A stretch of 38,056 bases of DNA from an uncultured Bacteroidia bacterium (GTDB lineage: Bacteria > Bacteroidota > Bacteroidia > J057 > CALAJH01), in contig CALAJH010000056.1 of assembly GCA_937922655.1 (NCBI GenBank), positions 1 to 38,056 on the forward strand, in the 5' to 3' direction. Both the position numbers and the translations under genes were made by a program. This document shows positions 8,266 through 16,499 of this stretch, piece by piece. Numbering within the stretch: position 1 is the first letter of the stretch; each line of letters starts with the position of its first letter. Below the pieces are notes generated by a model. It was given only the letters and a program-made list of their open reading frames with translations. It was not told where the DNA came from and did no database searches.

Positions 8266-11200
8266 TTAGTCTTTGGGGTCGAGGTCTTTTTCGAACTCGA
8301 TTTCTTCACGGGTTTTGAGTTCGGGGCCGTCGTCGTCGTCGTCGGGGCCGTCGTCGTCGGGGCCGTCGTCGAGGTCGGAGTCGTCGACGGTGGGTGCGGG
8401 CCCGTCGTCGGGTTGGGTTTTGGGGATGAAGAAGTCGGTTCCGTCGAGGAGGTCTTCAAGTTCGTCGAGCTCGTCTTCAAATTCACGGGCTTCCCGTTCT
8501 TCTTCGGCTTTACGCGCGGCTTCTTCGGCTTTGCGACGACGCTCCTCTTCGGCGGCGCGTTTTTTGGCCAATTCTTCTTCGTAAGCTTTTCTTCGAGCTT
8601 CCTCGGCTTTGCGTCGTTCTTCTTCGGCTTTTCTGCGCGCTTCTTCTTCGGCTTTGCGTCTGGCCTCTTCTTCGGCCTTTTTACGCGCCTGTTCTTCTTC
8701 GTAAGCTTTTCTGCGCGCTTCTTCTTCGGCTTTGCGTTTGTCCTCTTCCTCGGCTTTTCTGCGCGCTTCTTCTTCGGCTTTGCGTTTGGCCTCTTCTTGC
8801 AGTCGGCGTTCGTATTCTTCGGCGGCCTTGCGTTCTTCTTCGGCGCGTTTTTGGGCTTCTTCGGCGGCTTTGATTCTTGCTTGCTCTTCTTCGTAGGCAC
8901 GCCGCCTTGCTTCTTCTTCGGCTTTGCGTCTGGCCTCTTCTTCGGCCTTTTTGCGGGCTTCTTCTTCGGCTTTGCGTCTGGCTTCGGCCTCGGCTTTTTG
9001 ACGCGCCTCTTCTTCTTTTTGTTTGCGTTTGGCTTCTTCGGCGGCGCGTTTTTGGGCTTCGGCCTCGGCTTTGATACGTTCGGCTTCTTGCCGTTTGCGC
9101 AACTCTTCTTCTTCTTTGGCGCGTTGTTGTTCTTCTTCGTCGTCGTCTTCGTCTTCGAAACGTAGACGTTCGGCCTGCTCGCGCAAAGATTCTTCGAGAG
9201 CCTCGGCTCTGGCGCGTTCCGCTTCTTCCGCTTCTTCGGCTTTAACGACTTCGTCGAGGTCTTCTTCCTCGGCTTCTTCGGTCTCTTTGGCACGACGTTC
9301 GGCTTCTTCGGCCTCTTTTGCGACCTCGTCTTCGAGTTCCTCTTTGAGCTTTTTGAGTCGTTCGGCTTCTTCTTGGGCTTTTCGCTCTTCTTCTTCGGCG
9401 AGGACGCGTTTTTGGACTTCATCCGCGGCTTCGGTCGCCTCTGCGGCTTCGGCCGCCTGTTCGTCGTCGTCGGCGTCGCGTTCATCGGCGGATTTTTCGG
9501 CGTCTTTGGCGATTTCGCCGGTGGTTTCGGTTTCGTCTTTGATGACGGGTTTGTCGTCTTTGTCGTCGGCGTCGGGGTCGAGGGCGCCGGCGCGTAAGGC
9601 GAAAGCTTCGGTTAAGGTGTCGTCGCTGAATTTTGCGCGAATGCGTGCCAGTTCGGTGGCGGGCAAAATGAGTTCAAATTCGACGCGTCGGTTACGGGCC
9701 TTGTTTTGTTTGGAATCGTTGGGGAAAACGGGCATGGTGGCGCCGTAACCTTTGGCGGTGATGACGGTGTCGTGAAGTTCCGCGCGTTCGAGGAGGTATT
9801 CTCGGATGTTGTCGGCGCGTTCTTGGGAAAGTTTGAGGTTGTAGTTGGGGTCGCCGTCGGAATCGGTATGGCCGCCGATATGCAATTTTACGCCGGGTTG
9901 TTGGATGAGGTAAGCGGCGATTTGGTCGAGGTGGTATTTGATGTCGTCGGTGAGTTCGGCGCTGTTGGGCATGAACTCCATGGACTCGAAGATGAGCGGT
10001 TTTTCGTATTCGGCGCTTTCCTCAAAGAAATTGACCAGGGCCTCTTCGGTAAAGGCGGCCTTTTCCGAAACGCGGATGGCGTTTTCGGTCAGCACATAAA
10101 GTTGGTAGCGTCGGTTGTTGAGGAGGTTGAACTCGAAATAGCCGTCGCGGCCGATGTGTTTGGGTTCGATTTCCACGTGTTTGTCCATGTCGATGGCGAC
10201 GACGATACCCGTAAGCGGTCGATTGGTTACCGAATCGACAAGATAACCGGTGAGGGGGTAGACGGCGTCGGGGCGTGCGCCCATCGGCATGGGAAAGGAG
10301 TACAAGTCCATGTTTCGTCGATTGCCTTCGACGTTGGCGGAATAGAAAAGGGTGTCGGCGGCGGCGTTGATGGAAAAATAATATTCGTCGCGTTTGGAAT
10401 TGATGAAAGGGCCGACGTTTTGAGGTTCTTCCCAGTTGTCCTTGATTTTTCGGGTTTTGAAGATGTCGAAACCGCCGTAATTACGAATGTGTCCGGTGGA
10501 ACTGAAATAAAGGGTGTTGTTGATGGGGTGCATGAAGGGCGAGACCTCGTCCTCGATGGTGTTGATGATAGGGCCGAGGTTTTGAGCCTTTTGCCAATTG
10601 CCGTTTGCGTCCCGATGGCTGACGTAAAGGTCCGTTCTGCCGAAACCTCCGGCACGATTGGAGGCGAAATAAAGGCTTTTGCCGTCGGGGGAAAGGGCGG
10701 GGTGGGAATCCCACGCCTCGGAATTGACGTTGGGGCCGAGGTTGACGACCTGCACCCAATCTTGGCGGCCGGGGTGATAGATGGCGCGATAGAGGTCGCA
10801 GTCGCCGAGTCCGCTGGGCGCGCCGCATCGGGCAAAATAAAGCGTGTCTCCCGTCAGGTTCAAGCACGCCGAACCCTCGCTGTAAATGGTGTTGATGGAG
10901 GCGGGAAAAGGTTTGACGTGCGTCCATCCCCCGTGAACCCGGTCCTCTTCGGTGTAAAAGAGGTCTTCGTTGGTCATGTAGTCGAGGTTGGGGTTGGGTA
11001 CGTCGTCGTTGCGCCGGGAGGTGAATATCAGTACTTTTTCGCGCGGATGCATGAAAGGAGCGTATTCGGGCGACTCGGTGTTGATAACCACGCCCATGTC
11101 GATGCGCACGCCTTGCGGGGGTTTGAGCGTATCGATGCGCGAGCGTATGCGCAAAAGCTGATAATAATATTCGATGTCCACGAACTCGCTGCTGCGAGCG

Positions 11201-11646
11201 GCGCGGAGTTGGTCGAAATGAAGTTTGATTTTGGGGTCGTGTCGGGATTGGTTTTTTAACGCCAAACCGTAATAAAACAAAGCAAGGGTGGTGTCTTTAA
11301 GCAGTTCCTTGACTTCGGCCAAACGCCAAACATACTCCAAATCCAAGTGTTGCTTGAAGTTTTCGATGCCGAAATTGGAGACGTATTGGGTGAGAAGGGT
11401 GTCAAGGCGCTTAAGGTCGCCTTGTGCGTCGGCTTGGAGAATTTTTTTAAGGAGTTTTTTATTGGAGTAGTAAGGGATTTTGTTGATGTTGGGAAAACTC
11501 ACGCGCAATTCGGGCGTGTGCATGTTGGTTTCGTTGAGGTAGGTGGAACGGGCGGGTTTGATAAACACTTCCCGTTCCTGCGCGAAAGCCGTCGCGTCAA
11601 GAGCCGTCCACAGGGCGAAAATTACGCCCCAACCTTGTAAAACCAT
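8266..11646 (-). CDS. PD40 propeller/OmpA-domain envelope protein (PorE-like layout) with a long charged helical tail
   Basis: The start at ATG 11646 gives 1126 residues and places a signal peptide at once (MVLQGWGVIFALWTALDATAFAQ); the open frame upstream is leader. Domains in order are a helical TPR-like region (about 60-170), PD40/WD40-like propeller repeats (about 195-455, e.g. LSPDGKSLYFASNRAGG), a carboxypeptidase-regulatory-like fold (about 463-525), and an OmpA peptidoglycan-binding domain (about 551-662) with GGHTDSDGDPNYNLKLSQERA and NRRVEFELI. This is the domain order of PorE, a T9SS component that ties the machine to peptidoglycan, but orthology is not proved. After OmpA comes an unusual tail of about 464 residues: acidic, then a long Glu/Lys/Arg/Ala-rich helix (about 741-1060) built on RKAEEEAR units, ending in an Asp-rich patch. 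The tail is either periplasmic or an extended spacer. Confidence 0.88.
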   Translation of the reverse strand: MVLQGWGVIFALWTALDATAFAQEREVFIKPARSTYLNETNMHTPELRVSFPNINKIPYYSNKKLLKKILQADAQGDLKRLDTLLTQYVSNFGIENFKQHLDLEYVWRLAEVKELLKDTTLALFYYGLALKNQSRHDPKIKLHFDQLRAARSSEFVDIEYYYQLLRIRSRIDTLKPPQGVRIDMGVVINTESPEYAPFMHPREKVLIFTSRRNDDVPNPNLDYMTNEDLFYTEEDRVHGGWTHVKPFPASINTIYSEGSACLNLTGDTLYFARCGAPSGLGDCDLYRAIYHPGRQDWVQVVNLGPNVNSEAWDSHPALSPDGKSLYFASNRAGGFGRTDLYVSHRDANGNWQKAQNLGPIINTIEDEVSPFMHPINNTLYFSSTGHIRNYGGFDIFKTRKIKDNWEEPQNVGPFINSKRDEYYFSINAAADTLFYSANVEGNRRNMDLYSFPMPMGARPDAVYPLTGYLVDSVTNRPLTGIVVAIDMDKHVEIEPKHIGRDGYFEFNLLNNRRYQLYVLTENAIRVSEKAAFTEEALVNFFEESAEYEKPLIFESMEFMPNSAELTDDIKYHLDQIAAYLIQQPGVKLHIGGHTDSDGDPNYNLKLSQERADNIREYLLERAELHDTVITAKGYGATMPVFPNDSKQNKARNRRVEFELILPATELARIRAKFSDDTLTEAFALRAGALDPDADDKDDKPVIKDETETTGEIAKDAEKSADERDADDDEQAAEAAEATEAADEVQKRVLAEEEERKAQEEAERLKKLKEELEDEVAKEAEEAERRAKETEEAEEEDLDEVVKAEEAEEAERARAEALEESLREQAERLRFEDEDDDEEEQQRAKEEEELRKRQEAERIKAEAEAQKRAAEEAKRKQKEEEARQKAEAEARRKAEEEARKKAEEEARRKAEEEARRRAYEEEQARIKAAEEAQKRAEEERKAAEEYERRLQEEAKRKAEEEARRKAEEEDKRKAEEEARRKAYEEEQARKKAEEEARRKAEEEARRKAEEERRKAEEARRKAYEEELAKKRAAEEERRRKAEEAARKAEEEREAREFEDELDELEDLLDGTDFFIPKTQPDDGPAPTVDDSDLDDGPDDDGPDDDDDGPELKTREEIEFEKDLDPKD
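8466..9426 (-). repeat. Imperfect minisatellite-like repeats coding the charged tail
   Basis: On the plus strand the stretch is dominated by near-repeats of TTCTTCTTCGGCTTTGCG with single-base variants, in groups of about 24, 36 and 45 bases. They encode RKAEEEA-type units of the tail, always in frame. Such tracts can change copy number by slippage or recombination. The same bias leaves long stop-free frames on the opposite strand. Confidence 0.8.
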
Positions 11647-11764
11647 GTAAAATATTCCACGCAAGGCGTTGGTCGTTGATTTTTGCTTATTACGCGAACG
11701 CAAGGCAAAAAGTTGGGATGCGGTAAAGATTTTTCCATCGGCAACCCCCGCATACAAGCCGTGC

Positions 11765-11772
11765 CAAAATTA
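11765..11772 (-). promoter_or_regulatory. Possible -7 box of the PD40/OmpA gene
   Basis: TAATTTTG on the minus strand fits TAnnTTTG, about 118 bases before the start at 11646. A clear -33 partner is missing, so the call is tentative. The 11647-11929 gap between this gene and nuoK holds little else. Confidence 0.4.
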
Positions 11773-11892
11773 CAACAATTTTATCAATTTTATTCTTTAC
11801 TTTTTTGCACGCGAACTTACGGGCAACGCCCGTAGAGAACGGGGAGAAAAAACGAAAATTTCGAGTTAAGAGCAAATTTTGCAAATTCAAGC

Positions 11893-11923
11893 TTTGCCGT
11901 TGGGCGATTTTTGATTAACTTTG
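11893..11923 (+). promoter_or_regulatory. Promoter of nuoK
   Basis: TTTG at 11893-11896 and TAACTTTG at 11916-11923 are spaced by 19 bases, a full consensus match. The box ends six bases before the nuoK ATG at 11930, so the transcript should be leaderless or nearly so. Confidence 0.75.
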
Positions 11924-11929
11924 CGGGAT

Positions 11930-12220
11930 ATGTGGCTGATGGCGGGTGCGGCGCTGTTTTCGATAGGATTGGGCTTGGTACTGACCCGGCGCAACGCCGT
12001 AGCCCTACTCGTCGGTGTGGAAATGATGATTAACGCGGCGGGATTGAATTTTGTGGGCCACGCCGTTCGTAACGGAGCCCACGACGAAGCGACCGTCGCC
12101 GTGTTGTACGTCATGGTTTTGGCCGCCGCATCCGCCGCCGTTGCTTTGGCCGTCGTTTTGCACGCCTACCGCATCCGTCGCACTTCCGAACCCGACCAAC
12201 TTCAACAACTTAAAGGATAA
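11930..12220 (+). CDS. nuoK: NADH-quinone oxidoreductase subunit K (complex I membrane subunit)
   Basis: NuoK is a small proton-pumping subunit in the membrane arm of respiratory complex I. The 96-residue product is the normal length and shows three hydrophobic helices. Family landmarks are clear: LFSIGLGLVLTRRNAVALLVGVEMMINAAGLNFVG, including the conserved Glu in GVEMM, and the C-terminal pattern RRTSEPDQLQQLKG. The start at 11930 is preferred over an in-frame TTG at 11921, which lies in the promoter box. It stands alone: no nuoJ upstream or nuoL downstream, which is the usual order in nuo operons. An acyl-CoA synthetase gene follows after six bases and is probably co-transcribed. Confidence 0.93.
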   Translation: MWLMAGAALFSIGLGLVLTRRNAVALLVGVEMMINAAGLNFVGHAVRNGAHDEATVAVLYVMVLAAASAAVALAVVLHAYRIRRTSEPDQLQQLKG

Positions 12221-12226
12221 AAAACC

Positions 12227-14005
12227 ATGGAGGTCCGCCGTTTGTTCGACTTTTTGGATTGGCAGTTGCAAACCCATCCCCGCCCCGACGCCGTTTGCGT
12301 AAAAAAAGACGGAAAATGGCGGCATTATTCCTCGAAAGAGTTGGCCGAAACGGTGAATAAAGTTTCTTTGGGTCTAAACGCATTGGGCGTGGGCAAGGGC
12401 GAAAAAATCGGAATCATTTCGGGCAACCGCCCCGAATGGAACTTCGTGGACTTTGGCACACTACAAATCGGGGCGGTGGTGGTACCGCTTTACCCGACGG
12501 CCACCGCCGACGACTATCGTTACATCCTCGACCACGCCGAGGTCAAAATACTTTTCGTCGAAAACGAGGCGTTTTTGCAAAAAGTGCTTTCGGTGCGAGA
12601 CGGGCTTGCGCATTTGCGCGAAATTTACTCCTTCGAACCGACGAGCGGGGCGAGGTCGTGGCGGGAAGTATTGGACGCCGGCGCCGGGGGCGACGCGGGG
12701 CGGCTTCAAGCCCTCAAAGACGCGGTTTCGTGCGAGGATTTGGCCACGCTGGTTTACACCTCCGGCACCACCGGCAACCCCAAAGGGGTCATGCTCACCC
12801 ACGACAACATCGTTTCGAATATCGAGGCCGTCTTAAAAATCAAGCTTTTTCCCGAGCCCGCTCCCGGAGAGCGTTACAAGGCGTTGAGCTTTTTGCCGTT
12901 GTGCCACGTCTTTGAACGCGCCGCCGCCTTTGGTTACATTTATCGTTCGGTGGGCATTTATTACGCCGAAAGTTTGGAAAAAATCGCCGACAACCTCAAA
13001 GAGGTGCGCCCCGATATGTTCACGACCGTGCCGCGCCTGTTGGAAAAGGTTTACGACAAAATCATGGCCAAAGGCGCCGACTTGAAAGGCCTTCGCAAAA
13101 AGCTTTTCGACCGTTCGATAGCCTTGGGCTTGCAATACGGTTTGCCCGAATCCCGGACGCTCGGCTACAAAATCGAATTGGCGATTCTCCGCAAACTTGT
13201 TTTTTCCAAGTGGCGCGAAGCGTTGGGAGGCAACGTCAAATTAATCATTTCGGGGGGGGCGGCGCTGCAACCGCGTTTGGCCCGGCTTTTCCACGCCGCC
13301 GGCATTGCCGTCCAGCAAGGCTACGGCATGACCGAAACCTCGCCCGTCATTTCCGCGCTCGAAACCACGCCCGGCGCCCGTTTGGACAGCGTCGGCCGCG
13401 TCGTACCGGGCGTCGAAGTCAAAATTCAACCCGAACCGGGCTATCCCCCGGGCGAAGGCGAAATCTGCGTCCGCGGACGGCTCGTCATGAAAGGCTATTA
13501 CAAAAACCCCGAAGCCACCGCCGAAACCATCGACGCCGACGGCTTTTTACACACCGGCGACATCGGCAAAATCGAAAACGGTTTCCTCTTCGTTACCGAC
13601 CGAAAAAAAGAAATATTCAAAACCTCGGGCGGAAAGTACATCGCCCCCCAAGCCATAGAAAACCTCTTCAAAGAGTCGCCGTTCATCGAACAGATGATGG
13701 TCGTCGGAGAAAATCAAAAGTTTCCCGCCGCATTGGTGGTACCGGCTTTTGCCGCCCTCGAAGAATGGTGCAAAAACGAAAACGTCCCCTACAAACTCGA
13801 CCATCCCCGCGTCAAAGCCCTTTTCGACCTCGAAATCAACCGGTTCAACGAACGCCTCGCCCAATTTGAAAAAATCAAGAAATACGCGCTCGTTCCCCAC
13901 GAATGGACCATCGAATCCAATGAACTCACCCCGACGCTCAAACTCAAACGGCGCGTTCTCAACGAAAAATACGCCGACCAAATCGCCGAATTTTACAAAG
14001 AATAA
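12227..14005 (+). CDS. Long-chain fatty acid-CoA ligase (AMP-forming)
   Basis: This enzyme activates free fatty acids to acyl-CoA using ATP, at the inner face of the membrane, for beta-oxidation or lipid synthesis. The 592-residue protein has the adenylation motifs YTSGTTGNPKG at 177-187, GYGMTETSP at 365-373 and HTGDIG at 442-447. DRKKEIFKTSGGKYIAP follows, with the long-chain FadD/ACSL pattern (GGK in place of the usual G-x-N in short-chain enzymes). The length and N-terminus match the FadD15/ACSL group. It lies six bases after nuoK and probably shares its promoter. The chain-length preference cannot be read from sequence. Confidence 0.93.
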   Translation: MEVRRLFDFLDWQLQTHPRPDAVCVKKDGKWRHYSSKELAETVNKVSLGLNALGVGKGEKIGIISGNRPEWNFVDFGTLQIGAVVVPLYPTATADDYRYILDHAEVKILFVENEAFLQKVLSVRDGLAHLREIYSFEPTSGARSWREVLDAGAGGDAGRLQALKDAVSCEDLATLVYTSGTTGNPKGVMLTHDNIVSNIEAVLKIKLFPEPAPGERYKALSFLPLCHVFERAAAFGYIYRSVGIYYAESLEKIADNLKEVRPDMFTTVPRLLEKVYDKIMAKGADLKGLRKKLFDRSIALGLQYGLPESRTLGYKIELAILRKLVFSKWREALGGNVKLIISGGAALQPRLARLFHAAGIAVQQGYGMTETSPVISALETTPGARLDSVGRVVPGVEVKIQPEPGYPPGEGEICVRGRLVMKGYYKNPEATAETIDADGFLHTGDIGKIENGFLFVTDRKKEIFKTSGGKYIAPQAIENLFKESPFIEQMMVVGENQKFPAALVVPAFAALEEWCKNENVPYKLDHPRVKALFDLEINRFNERLAQFEKIKKYALVPHEWTIESNELTPTLKLKRRVLNEKYADQIAEFYKE

Positions 14006-14198
14006 AACCGAAAAAACAGACGTTGTCGATGCAATCGTTCCCCCCGAGCGAATTCGCCGTCCGTTGCAAATACGATTCGTTTGCACATCGAGGGCCGTAT
14101 GTTGCGGGCTTACGGAACGTTTTCGGGCATACAATACACTCGTTTTTCGTCGATTAAATATCCAAGTCGATAACGATTGGCTTGTTTGGCTTTTTGCG

Positions 14199-15656
14199 TC
14201 AAAATTGAAAGTAAATGAAAGGCTGTACGTTTTGGTCGGCGAGTTGAACGATGATTTGAATCACCAAAACGAACGCCGCAATTTTGAACGGCAAAGGAGA
14301 ACGCACAAACCGAATCCGTGCTTCTTCGCACAGTTCTTGCGGCACAAAACACAGCCCGATTCCCCACAACGCAAAAAACACCCGGAGCGTTCTTGCTTCG
14401 AAAAAAAACGCAAGCTCGTGCAGGGAAACGTCGAGGGCGACGAGCCGGTCGAGCATGACGAACAAGGTTTCGGTTCCCGATATTCGGAAGGGAAGCCACA
14501 TCAAAGCGACGAAATGAAAGGTTAAAAAGACGGCGAAAATTTTGCCGATTTTTCCGGGCAGAGGTCGTTTCATCGCTTTGTCGGCTATCAACGCGACGCC
14601 GTGCAACGCTCCCCAAGCGATAAAGTTCCAGCTGGCGCCGTGCCAAAATCCGCCGATAAGCATGGTGGCAAAGAGGTTGAGGTTCGTCTTGCCCCGGCGG
14701 TTTCCGCCCAAGGGAATGTAGATGTAGTCGCGGAGCCAATGGGACAACGAAATGTGCCATTTACGCCAAAATTCGGTAATGTTGCGGGCGGTGTAAGGCC
14801 GGTCGAAGTTGGGCAAAAGCGTGAATCCCATGAGTTTGGCCAATCCGATGGCCATGTCCGAATAGCCGGAAAAATCGAAGTATATCTGCAAGGCGTAACC
14901 GTAAAACGCGGCCCAATTTTCGAGCGAGGAAAACTGTTGGGGGGCGGAAAAAACAAGGTCGTTGAAGCCCGCAAGGTAGTCGGCAAACACCGCTTTTTTT
15001 ATCAAACCCTTCAAAATCAGAAACAGACCCGTTCCCGCCGCCTCCCGGTCTATCGTGATTTTTTGCGACAATTGAGGCAGGAAATCTTTGGCGCGAACAA
15101 TCGGTCCGGCGACCAAGTGCGGGAAAAACGTCATGTAAAAAGCGTAATCCCAAAAAGATTGCGCGGGTTCGATTTGCCCTTTGTACGCATCCACCACGTA
15201 ACTAATCGATTGAAACGTATAAAACGAAATGCCTATGGGCAAAAACAAATCCAAAGGCGAAAACCGCAACCCCAACAGCGAACCCACGTCCAACAAAAAA
15301 AAGTTCGCGTACTTAAAATACAGCAACAAACTTAGATTGGCAACGATGGAAAGCGCTACAAAAAGTCGCGTGTTTTTTTGTTTTCGGCGTTTTGCAACGT
15401 GCCGTGCAATAAAATAATCCACCAAAACCGTCGTCAGCAATATTGCCAAATACCAACCGCTGGACTTGTAGTAAAAAAACGAACTGAACGCGACGACGTA
15501 AAGCGTCCGTAAACGTTTGTTGTGATAAACGAAAACGTAGAGAAAGTAAAAAAGCGAAAAGAAAAAAAGAAAAAGTCCGCTGTTGAAAAGCATCGGACTT
15601 TGGGGGTCGTAGGCGACGGCTTCGGTCAAAAATTTGACCCACGTTTCTAGGGTCAT
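14199..15656 (-). CDS. MBOAT-family O-acyltransferase (AlgI-like)
   Basis: AlgI-type MBOAT proteins move acyl groups, usually acetyl, across the inner membrane for O-acylation of polysaccharides. The 485-residue protein has many hydrophobic segments. It carries the family core WRKWHISLSHWLRDYIYIPLGG (297-318) and GGFWHGASWNFIAWG with the catalytic His at 339. The upstream motif FFPHLVAGPIVRAKDFLPQL is also typical. It starts three bases after the stop codon of the SGNH gene and should be co-transcribed with it. This pairing fits the AlgI plus AlgJ/AlgX logic: the MBOAT passes the acyl group and the SGNH protein places it on the polymer. The polymer is not identified, though a polysaccharide-type membrane protein is encoded nearby at 18126. 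Confidence 0.93.
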   Translation of the reverse strand: MTLETWVKFLTEAVAYDPQSPMLFNSGLFLFFFSLFYFLYVFVYHNKRLRTLYVVAFSSFFYYKSSGWYLAILLTTVLVDYFIARHVAKRRKQKNTRLFVALSIVANLSLLLYFKYANFFLLDVGSLLGLRFSPLDLFLPIGISFYTFQSISYVVDAYKGQIEPAQSFWDYAFYMTFFPHLVAGPIVRAKDFLPQLSQKITIDREAAGTGLFLILKGLIKKAVFADYLAGFNDLVFSAPQQFSSLENWAAFYGYALQIYFDFSGYSDMAIGLAKLMGFTLLPNFDRPYTARNITEFWRKWHISLSHWLRDYIYIPLGGNRRGKTNLNLFATMLIGGFWHGASWNFIAWGALHGVALIADKAMKRPLPGKIGKIFAVFLTFHFVALMWLPFRISGTETLFVMLDRLVALDVSLHELAFFFEARTLRVFFALWGIGLCFVPQELCEEARIRFVRSPLPFKIAAFVLVIQIIVQLADQNVQPFIYFQF

Positions 15657-15659
15657 GGA

Positions 15660-16439
15660 TTATTTGAGCGCGATGGGAAAACGGCTTTGTTCCATAATCC
15701 ACTTGCGAATGCTGTCGGCCCAAATTCCACTTCCTTCGCGGGTAGGGTGGGCGCCGTCTTTGGCCCGGGGGAGAATGATTTGGCGTGAATCAAAAAAGTC
15801 GTCGTCGTTGAAAACGCGCATGATTACGTCCGTCATGCCCGTGTCTTTTTTCCAATTCGGGGTGCCAATCCAAACGATGGGCAGGTTGCCGGCTTGGGCT
15901 TTGATTCTTTGAACATACTCCAAACGTTTTTCCGGATTTCGAATAAACAGTTCGTTTCCCCCCAATGTAAATAGGATGTAGTCGGGCTTGTAGCGTCGAA
16001 TGAGTGCGGGCAAGGTGTCGGAAAGGGCGTAGGTTTTGGTTGTCGAACCGTAATAGGGAACGCCGTAGAAGGTATGTCCGTTTCTTTGCGCCACGGGCAA
16101 GAACGCGAAAAGCAGGCCCTCGGACATCGAGTCGCCGGTGAGCAGAATCGTTTTGGGGCGCTTGTCCATGACGGGTTTGGCCTTCATTTTTTGAACGGCA
16201 AAAAAGTCGAAGACGTTTTTTTTGACGGCGGGCCGCAAAATTTCGGGGCGAAGGAGGGTTTTGATTTCCGAATGTTCAAGGAGGATTCCCGCCACTTCGA
16301 GCTTGTCGGTCATGGCATAACCCGCCAAATAGACCCATATTCCCGCAAGCAGGGTCAAGACTTGAAAGCGGGGCGGAAGGTTCGTCGTCGGTTTTCGCAC
16401 GTTGGCCGAAGCGTTTTGCAAGATACGCAAAATTATCAT
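15660..16439 (-). CDS. Membrane-anchored SGNH/GDSL-type acyl hydrolase or acyltransferase
   Basis: This is the probable partner of the MBOAT protein in O-acylation of an extracellular polymer. With ATG 16439 it has 259 residues: a membrane segment at about 26-43, then an SGNH domain with the nucleophile motif GDSM (102-105), an oxyanion block GGNE (160-163) and the catalytic DGAHPT (228-233). The start is uncertain. A TAATTTTG box lies just inside the frame at 16428-16435, so if that is the promoter the real start could be GTG 16400, which still leaves the membrane segment intact. Family alternatives such as a lipase or esterase are possible, but the gene pairing favours O-acyl transfer. Confidence 0.85.
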   Translation of the reverse strand: MIILRILQNASANVRKPTTNLPPRFQVLTLLAGIWVYLAGYAMTDKLEVAGILLEHSEIKTLLRPEILRPAVKKNVFDFFAVQKMKAKPVMDKRPKTILLTGDSMSEGLLFAFLPVAQRNGHTFYGVPYYGSTTKTYALSDTLPALIRRYKPDYILFTLGGNELFIRNPEKRLEYVQRIKAQAGNLPIVWIGTPNWKKDTGMTDVIMRVFNDDDFFDSRQIILPRAKDGAHPTREGSGIWADSIRKWIMEQSRFPIALK

Positions 16440-16446
16440 AATTTTG
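16415..16446 (+). promoter_or_regulatory. Promoter of the propeller/dockerin gene, overlapping a perfect palindrome
   Basis: TTTG at 16415-16418 and TAATTTTG at 16439-16446 are spaced by 20 bases. The -7 box is the right half of a perfect 19-base palindrome at 16428-16446 (CAAAATTATCATAATTTTG), whose left half is a -7 box facing the SGNH gene. The palindrome might be two divergent promoter boxes or an operator. Confidence 0.65.
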
Positions 16447-16499
16447 TCAATGCGAATACACCGTTCGTCCGCGACGGTGAAAGCACAAAGCGTGGAGGT

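Noticed and set aside
8413-9165. 250-codon plus-strand frame rich in Phe, Gly and Leu
   Set aside because: It is the antisense of the repeat-coded charged tail (GAA codons read as TTC), with no family features; the minus-strand frame has a signal peptide and clear domains.
9706-11259. 517-codon plus-strand frame
   Set aside because: It is antisense to the PD40/OmpA coding region; the codon bias leaves few stops on this strand. No motif or start signal.
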